Origin: Flavobacteriaceae bacterium PRS1
Lineage (GTDB): Bacteria > Bacteroidota > Bacteroidia > Flavobacteriales > Flavobacteriaceae
NCBI GenBank assembly: GCA_003709165.1
Contig: RDRZ01000018.1
Span: 1 to 47,418 of the forward strand
Direction of reading: 5' to 3'
DNA length: 47,418 nt
Of this stretch, positions 43,649 through 47,418 are shown piece after piece. Both the position numbers and the translations under genes were made by a program. The notes under the pieces were generated by a model. The model saw only the letters and a list, made by a program, of their open reading frames with translations, was not told the DNA's origin and did no database searches. How positions within the stretch are numbered: the stretch's first letter is position 1; every line of letters begins with the position of its first letter.

Positions 43649-44679
43649 TTATTGCCCTCTATAATAAACTATAGTACTTAATGTTTTTATTATAATATTA
43701 AAATCCAAGAAAAAGCTACGATGCTTGATATAATATAAATCGTATTGGAGTTTAATTAAACTTTCTTCTACTATAGATCCATACCTATGATTAACTTGTG
43801 CCAACCCGACAAACCTGGTTTTATGGTATGTCTTGTTTCATAAAAAGGTATAAATTGAGATAATTCCTTTACAAAAAAGGGACGTTCTGGTCTGGGACCA
43901 ATAATACTCATTTCTCCTTTTAAAACATTAATAAATTGAGGTATTTCGTCTAAACGTGTGTTTCTTAAAAATCGACCAAAAGGTGTAACTCTACTATCGT
44001 CTTCTACAGCCCATGAAGGTTTTTCAGCTTCTGTATTTTTTTTCATTGTTCGATATTTTATTATCCGGAATGGTTTACCATATTTCCCAATGCGCTTTTG
44101 CGTATAAAACAAAGAGCCTCTATTGCCAATTAAATTTCCAATAATAATGAATGGTATTAAAATAATTCCGAAACCAAGTCCAATTATTGAGAATACAATA
44201 TCCAAAGCTCTATTGTAGAACATATAAAGCTTATTTTGATTGCTTCTGCTAAACGGAAAATACTTATAAAAATCCTTTCCTAAATAGTGAACAGGAATAC
44301 GTTTAGTGATTTCTTCAAAAACCTGTGTATATTCGCGAATTGTAAATCCCTGTTCTAAAAGTGCTGTAAGTTGATAATATATTTCTGATGTAATATTATC
44401 AGGATTATCGATTGCGATTACCAATTCAGAAATATTTTCAGTTTTAATAATGCTTGACAAATCTCCAGATAAATACTCTTTTACACCTTTAAATTTTATT
44501 GTCTCTCTTTTAGATTTTTCGCTATTAACAAATCCAATTATTTTATAATTTGGATCAGACTCGCTAAAGGTTTTAATAATATTTTCTATATTAGAAACTT
44601 CACCAAGAATAATTACCTTTTTATAAATTCTTGTTTCCAAGGTTAAGCGTTCGATTGGTTTCAAGGCTAATATAAGCAA
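43649..44679 (-). pseudogene. WcaJ-type undecaprenyl-phosphate sugar transferase, frameshifted and N-terminally short
   Basis: The intact part (44679-43771, 302 residues) has a nucleotide-binding middle domain (KKVIILGEVSNIENIIKTF) and the catalytic sugar-transferase domain (GSLFYTQKRIGKYGKPFRI, FLRNTRLDEIPQFINVLKGE, SIIGPRPERP, KPGLSG). After GW the frame shifts: one missing G at 43801-43802 (GG for GGG) ends it at HKLIIGMDL, whereas the other frame continues AQVNHRYGSIVEESLIKLQY, DLYYIKHRSFF and ends TIVYYRGQ at 43649. The N-terminal membrane helices of full-length WcaJ-type enzymes (about 130 residues) are absent; an in-frame TGA precedes a TTG at 44679. Confidence 0.8.
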
Positions 44680-44734
44680 TCAATAAGAATTAGGTTGGAT
44701 TAAAAGGTCAAGATTTACACTTAAATATTAACAA

Positions 44735-45712
44735 TTATAAAGCTGTTAAACTTTTGATTATTTGCTTTGGTGCCAAATACTGTTCAAAATAAGTTTTAGA
44801 ATTTTCTTCTAGTTGTCGCCTTAATTTAGGATTAAAAACAACTTCATTTACTTTGTTAGTAATATCATCAATACTCCCATCGGTAAACAAAAACTGTACT
44901 TGATCTTTCAATACATCAGGTAAAACCCTTGTTAACGGGGTAGAAATAATAGCTTTTCCCAAACATAAATATTCTGCCAATTTCCAGCCATGACATTTTT
45001 TAACTGCAGTTGTATTAAATGCTATTATCGACTGTTTAAGTTTAGTAAGATAATCATTCATGGGCATTCTACTATTAGATGTTAAACCTTCAAAACCTTC
45101 TATATCATTTTTTGTTCTGGGCGCAAATCCTCCCTCAAATTCTATACGTTTATTTGTCCTGCAACTTTTAATAAAATTTGCTCTGTAATTGTTAACTGTA
45201 TTTTCCTGTTTCCATAAAGAAGCCATAAAAAAAACATAATTAGCTTTAGTGCTTTCTGAACTATAATCTGAAAATTTTGGTCGTTTGTATTGCGCTTTAT
45301 AATCGGATAAAAATTTCTTTTTATTTGGAATTCTTTTATAGGCTCTTAAAAAATTAGTGAATGCAAACCATAGTGTTTCGATGAAGCTGTAAATCTGAAT
45401 TCCAAAACTTGGCCCGATAGCTATTATTTTATTTGTATGCTCTTTTGATTGGTCCAGATTTATATTTCCATATACATCGCACCAATTCAATGCTTCAGAA
45501 ACTATTTTACTGGAATCTGTATAATCAATAATTACTTTCTTTGAGTTCTCATTATCTATAATTACAAATGCAAAAAAATGATTGTTATGTTTAAATTTCT
45601 TAAAGTACATCGATGAAAATGTAACATTTTTTCTACCATAAACTTGGTACAAACCATAAATATAGAATGAAGCATATTGAATGTCACTAGAAGAATCAAT
45701 TAATACTTTCAT
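44735..45712 (-). CDS. Glycosyltransferase (GT-B type, family 1/4-like)
   Basis: A 325-residue protein. The C-terminal half resembles GT4/GT1 glycosyltransferases: ESTKANYVFFMASLW, AFNTTAVKKCHGWKLAEYLC, LGKAIISTPLTRVLPDVL and the final helix region RRQLEENSKTYFEQYLAP. The EX7E glutamate pair of many GT4 enzymes is not obvious. The N-terminal half is diverged, and the acceptor and donor are unknown. It lies two bases after the epimerase and 55 bases before the damaged sugar transferase, in the polysaccharide locus. Confidence 0.75.
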   Translation of the reverse strand: MKVLIDSSSDIQYASFYIYGLYQVYGRKNVTFSSMYFKKFKHNNHFFAFVIIDNENSKKVIIDYTDSSKIVSEALNWCDVYGNINLDQSKEHTNKIIAIGPSFGIQIYSFIETLWFAFTNFLRAYKRIPNKKKFLSDYKAQYKRPKFSDYSSESTKANYVFFMASLWKQENTVNNYRANFIKSCRTNKRIEFEGGFAPRTKNDIEGFEGLTSNSRMPMNDYLTKLKQSIIAFNTTAVKKCHGWKLAEYLCLGKAIISTPLTRVLPDVLKDQVQFLFTDGSIDDITNKVNEVVFNPKLRRQLEENSKTYFEQYLAPKQIIKSLTAL

Positions 45713-45714
45713 AT

Positions 45715-46701
45715 TTATTGAATCTTGTTAAAATAAACCCAGATAATTTTTAACCCATCTTGAACTGAGTATTCCGGTAAATAACCCAACAAACGTTCAG
45801 CCTTAGAAATGTCTGCTAAAGAATCCCGTACATCACCTTGTCTTAGTGACACATAATTAGGTTCGAGATTAGAACTTGCTTCAGATTTTAATTGATTCCA
45901 TAATTTATTGATGCTAATCCGCTCACCACAGGCCACATTATACACTTGGTTAGAGGCTTCTTTGGATGCAAAAAACGCCTTAACATTAGCCTGTACTGCA
46001 TTATCTACAAACGTAAAATCTCGTGTTTGCTCTCCATCTCCATATATGGTTGGAGCAACATTATCTTTAAGTGACTGCATAAACAAGGGAATAACTGCCG
46101 CATAAGCACCATTAGGGCTTTGTTTTGGTCCAAACACATTAAAATAACGTAAGCCAATAACATCGGTTTGATAGATTTTAGCAAACACATCGGCATACAA
46201 TTCATTTACATATTTTGTAACCGCATAAGGAGATAAAGGATTTCCGATAGTGTCTTCAACTTTTGGCAATGTTGTACTATCTCCATAAGTAGAACTGGAC
46301 GCTGCATATACCATACGCTTTACAGTCTTACTTTCTTTTAACGCAATCATTATATTTAAAAAGCCGGTAATGTTAACCGCATTAGTTGTAGCAGGATCTT
46401 CTATAGAACGAGGTACAGAACCCAAAGCCGCTTGATGAGAGACATAGTCAATCCCTTTCATGGCTTTTTTACAGGTCTTTACATCTCTTATATCACCTTC
46501 AATAAGCTCAAAAGCTGGGTTATCTCTAAACTCTGATAGGTTCTCTTTATAACCATTGGAGAAATCATCCAAAACACGTACTTTTTTAGCACTATGTTTT
46601 AATAAATAACCCACAAGGTTAGAACCAATAAATCCAGCACCTCCTGTAATAAGAAAACTTAGATTTGAAAGCTCTTGCTTGTGATATTTGTTATTATACA
46701 T
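45715..46701 (-). CDS. UDP-N-acetylglucosamine 4-epimerase, WbpP/TviC-like
   Basis: A 328-residue extended SDR enzyme. The Rossmann glycine motif is FLITGGAGFIGSNLVGYLL, the NAD region has GDIRDV, and the active site has SSSTYGDS and YAVTK (the YxxxK). HQAALGSVPRSIEDPATTNAVN, GLRYFNVFGPKQSPNGAYAAVIP (split by position) and IYGDGEQTRDFTFVDN match WbpP, which interconverts UDP-GlcNAc and UDP-GalNAc. The overlap with the dehydrogenase stop (TAATG) and the pairing with a WbpO-like enzyme support UDP-GalNAcA synthesis. Confidence 0.88.
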   Translation of the reverse strand: MYNNKYHKQELSNLSFLITGGAGFIGSNLVGYLLKHSAKKVRVLDDFSNGYKENLSEFRDNPAFELIEGDIRDVKTCKKAMKGIDYVSHQAALGSVPRSIEDPATTNAVNITGFLNIMIALKESKTVKRMVYAASSSTYGDSTTLPKVEDTIGNPLSPYAVTKYVNELYADVFAKIYQTDVIGLRYFNVFGPKQSPNGAYAAVIPLFMQSLKDNVAPTIYGDGEQTRDFTFVDNAVQANVKAFFASKEASNQVYNVACGERISINKLWNQLKSEASSNLEPNYVSLRQGDVRDSLADISKAERLLGYLPEYSVQDGLKIIWVYFNKIQ

Positions 46702-47418
46702 TATAAACTTGCATCAACAAACTGGGTTGGAAAAAATGATTTTACATCGAAAATAACACCAGTTTCAGATTTTAATTCTTCTAAATCAATCTCCAAAAAT
46801 TGCTGATGTGATACAGCTAATATTATAGCATCATATTTAGTTTTTAATTTAAACTGGCAGACAATGACATCTAAATTGTATTCTTCTCTTACATCCTTTG
46901 GAGAAGCCCAAGGATCGCACACATCTACAATAACATCGTAAGTTTCAAATTCCCGAATAATATCGATAACTCTTGAGTTTCTTATATCCGGACAGTTTTC
47001 TTTAAAAGTGATTCCTAAAATTAAGGCTTTTGCTCCTTTAATGGTTGCTCCTTTTTTAATCATCATTTTTACAGTCTCTTGTGCCACATAGCTACCCATA
47101 CTATCATTTATTTTACGTCCTGCCAAAATAATTTCAGGTGTATATCCAGATTCAATGGCTTTATGTGCCAAATAATAAGGATCTACACCAATGCAATGCC
47201 CACCAACGAGTCCTGGAGAAAATTTTAAAAAATTCCATTTGGTTCCTGCAGCTTCCAGTACCGCTTTAGTGTCGATATCTAATAGTCTAAAAATTTTTGA
47301 GAGTTCGTTTACAAAGGCAATATTAATATCTCGCTGGGAGTTTTCTATAACTTTTGAAGCTTCAGCCACTTTAATGGAAGGTGCCAAATAAGTTCCTGCA
47401 GTTATTATGGAGCGATAT
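46701..47418 (-). CDS. Nucleotide-sugar dehydrogenase, WbpO/TviB-like (runs off the window)
   Basis: The C-terminal 238 residues of a UDP-GlcNAc/GalNAc dehydrogenase. The frame is open to the window edge and begins RSIITAGTYLAPSIKVAEAS. KVIENSQRDINIAFVNEL, GTKWNFLKFSPGLVGGHCIG with the catalytic cysteine, DPYYLAHKAIESG, ILGITFKENCPDIRNSRVID and the C-terminal domain follow. It oxidises the C6 of a UDP-sugar to the uronic acid with NAD. Its stop overlaps the epimerase start by one base, so the two act in one operon for surface polysaccharide precursors. Confidence 0.9.
   Translation of the reverse strand, partial: YRSIITAGTYLAPSIKVAEASKVIENSQRDINIAFVNELSKIFRLLDIDTKAVLEAAGTKWNFLKFSPGLVGGHCIGVDPYYLAHKAIESGYTPEIILAGRKINDSMGSYVAQETVKMMIKKGATIKGAKALILGITFKENCPDIRNSRVIDIIREFETYDVIVDVCDPWASPKDVREEYNLDVIVCQFKLKTKYDAIILAVSHQQFLEIDLEELKSETGVIFDVKSFFPTQFVDASL

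Noticed and set aside
45414..45426. CCCGATAGCTAT half of the dispersed palindrome
   Set aside because: It lies inside the glycosyltransferase coding sequence and only one arm is present.
1..47418. tRNA, rRNA, CRISPR arrays, insertion sequences, prophage
   Set aside because: I looked for cloverleaf-like segments, regularly spaced repeats and transposase or integrase motifs and saw none I could support.

Overview
The window looks like a stretch of the main chromosome of a member of the Flavobacteriaceae (phylum Bacteroidota). Base composition is low in G+C, ribosome binding sites are weak or absent, and several promoters fit the flavobacterial pattern TTG-N17-23-TAnnTTTG. Typical family markers are present: a DUF3276 PUR-domain protein, a long NusB, a PorV/PorQ-like protein, a DUF4105 protein and a cyclophilin-FKBP fusion. 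I see no rRNA, tRNA, CRISPR array, phage or transposase gene.

Layout. 1-5.4 kb: the start of priA, a YihY/DUF2147/NadC operon, a DoxX-like protein, an rlmH gene broken by one in-frame stop, HPF and an ITP/XTP pyrophosphatase. 5.6-9 kb: guaB, an AGMO-like hydroxylase and ferritin. 9-11.3 kb: an operon for an outer-membrane porin, an exported FMN-binding protein and a small membrane protein. Its promoter is flanked by two nearly identical Fur-type palindromes 72 bp apart. 11.4-15.3 kb: an HMG-CoA-lyase-like enzyme, pyrD, pepT and a DUF1801/YdeI protein. 15.3-19.5 kb: a gluconate operon (lipoprotein lactonase, gntK, gnd, gntP). 19.7-23 kb: yajC, DUF1573, nusB and leucine-type dehydrogenase, with an unassigned 161-bp element bounded by 19-bp inverted repeats between the last two. 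23-31.7 kb: an ABC exporter, a PUR protein, an M14 peptidase, acyltransferase, BASS transporter, CsaA, a redoxin and a YfiT-like protein. 31.7-37 kb: a frameshifted outer-membrane protein, a TPR lipoprotein, the cyclophilin-FKBP fusion and recQ. 37-43.6 kb: kdsD-tatC-lptB, TerC, pssA, a PorV-like protein and DUF4105. 43.6-47.4 kb: the edge of a surface-polysaccharide locus (damaged sugar transferase, glycosyltransferase, WbpP-like epimerase and WbpO-like dehydrogenase, the last running off the window).

Most of the window is housekeeping. The strongest candidates for something new are the operator-flanked porin/FMN-protein/membrane-protein operon, which I read as a possible metal-regulated extracytoplasmic flavin redox module, and the 161-bp inverted-repeat element. 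Three reading frames are clearly broken (rlmH nonsense codon, outer-membrane protein at a T8 tract, sugar transferase near its C-terminus), and gntK lacks an in-frame ATG covering its first strand. These could be real or sequencing errors; reads would settle it. A dispersed 16-18-bp palindrome around CCCGATAnnTATCGGG occurs in at least four intergenic places.
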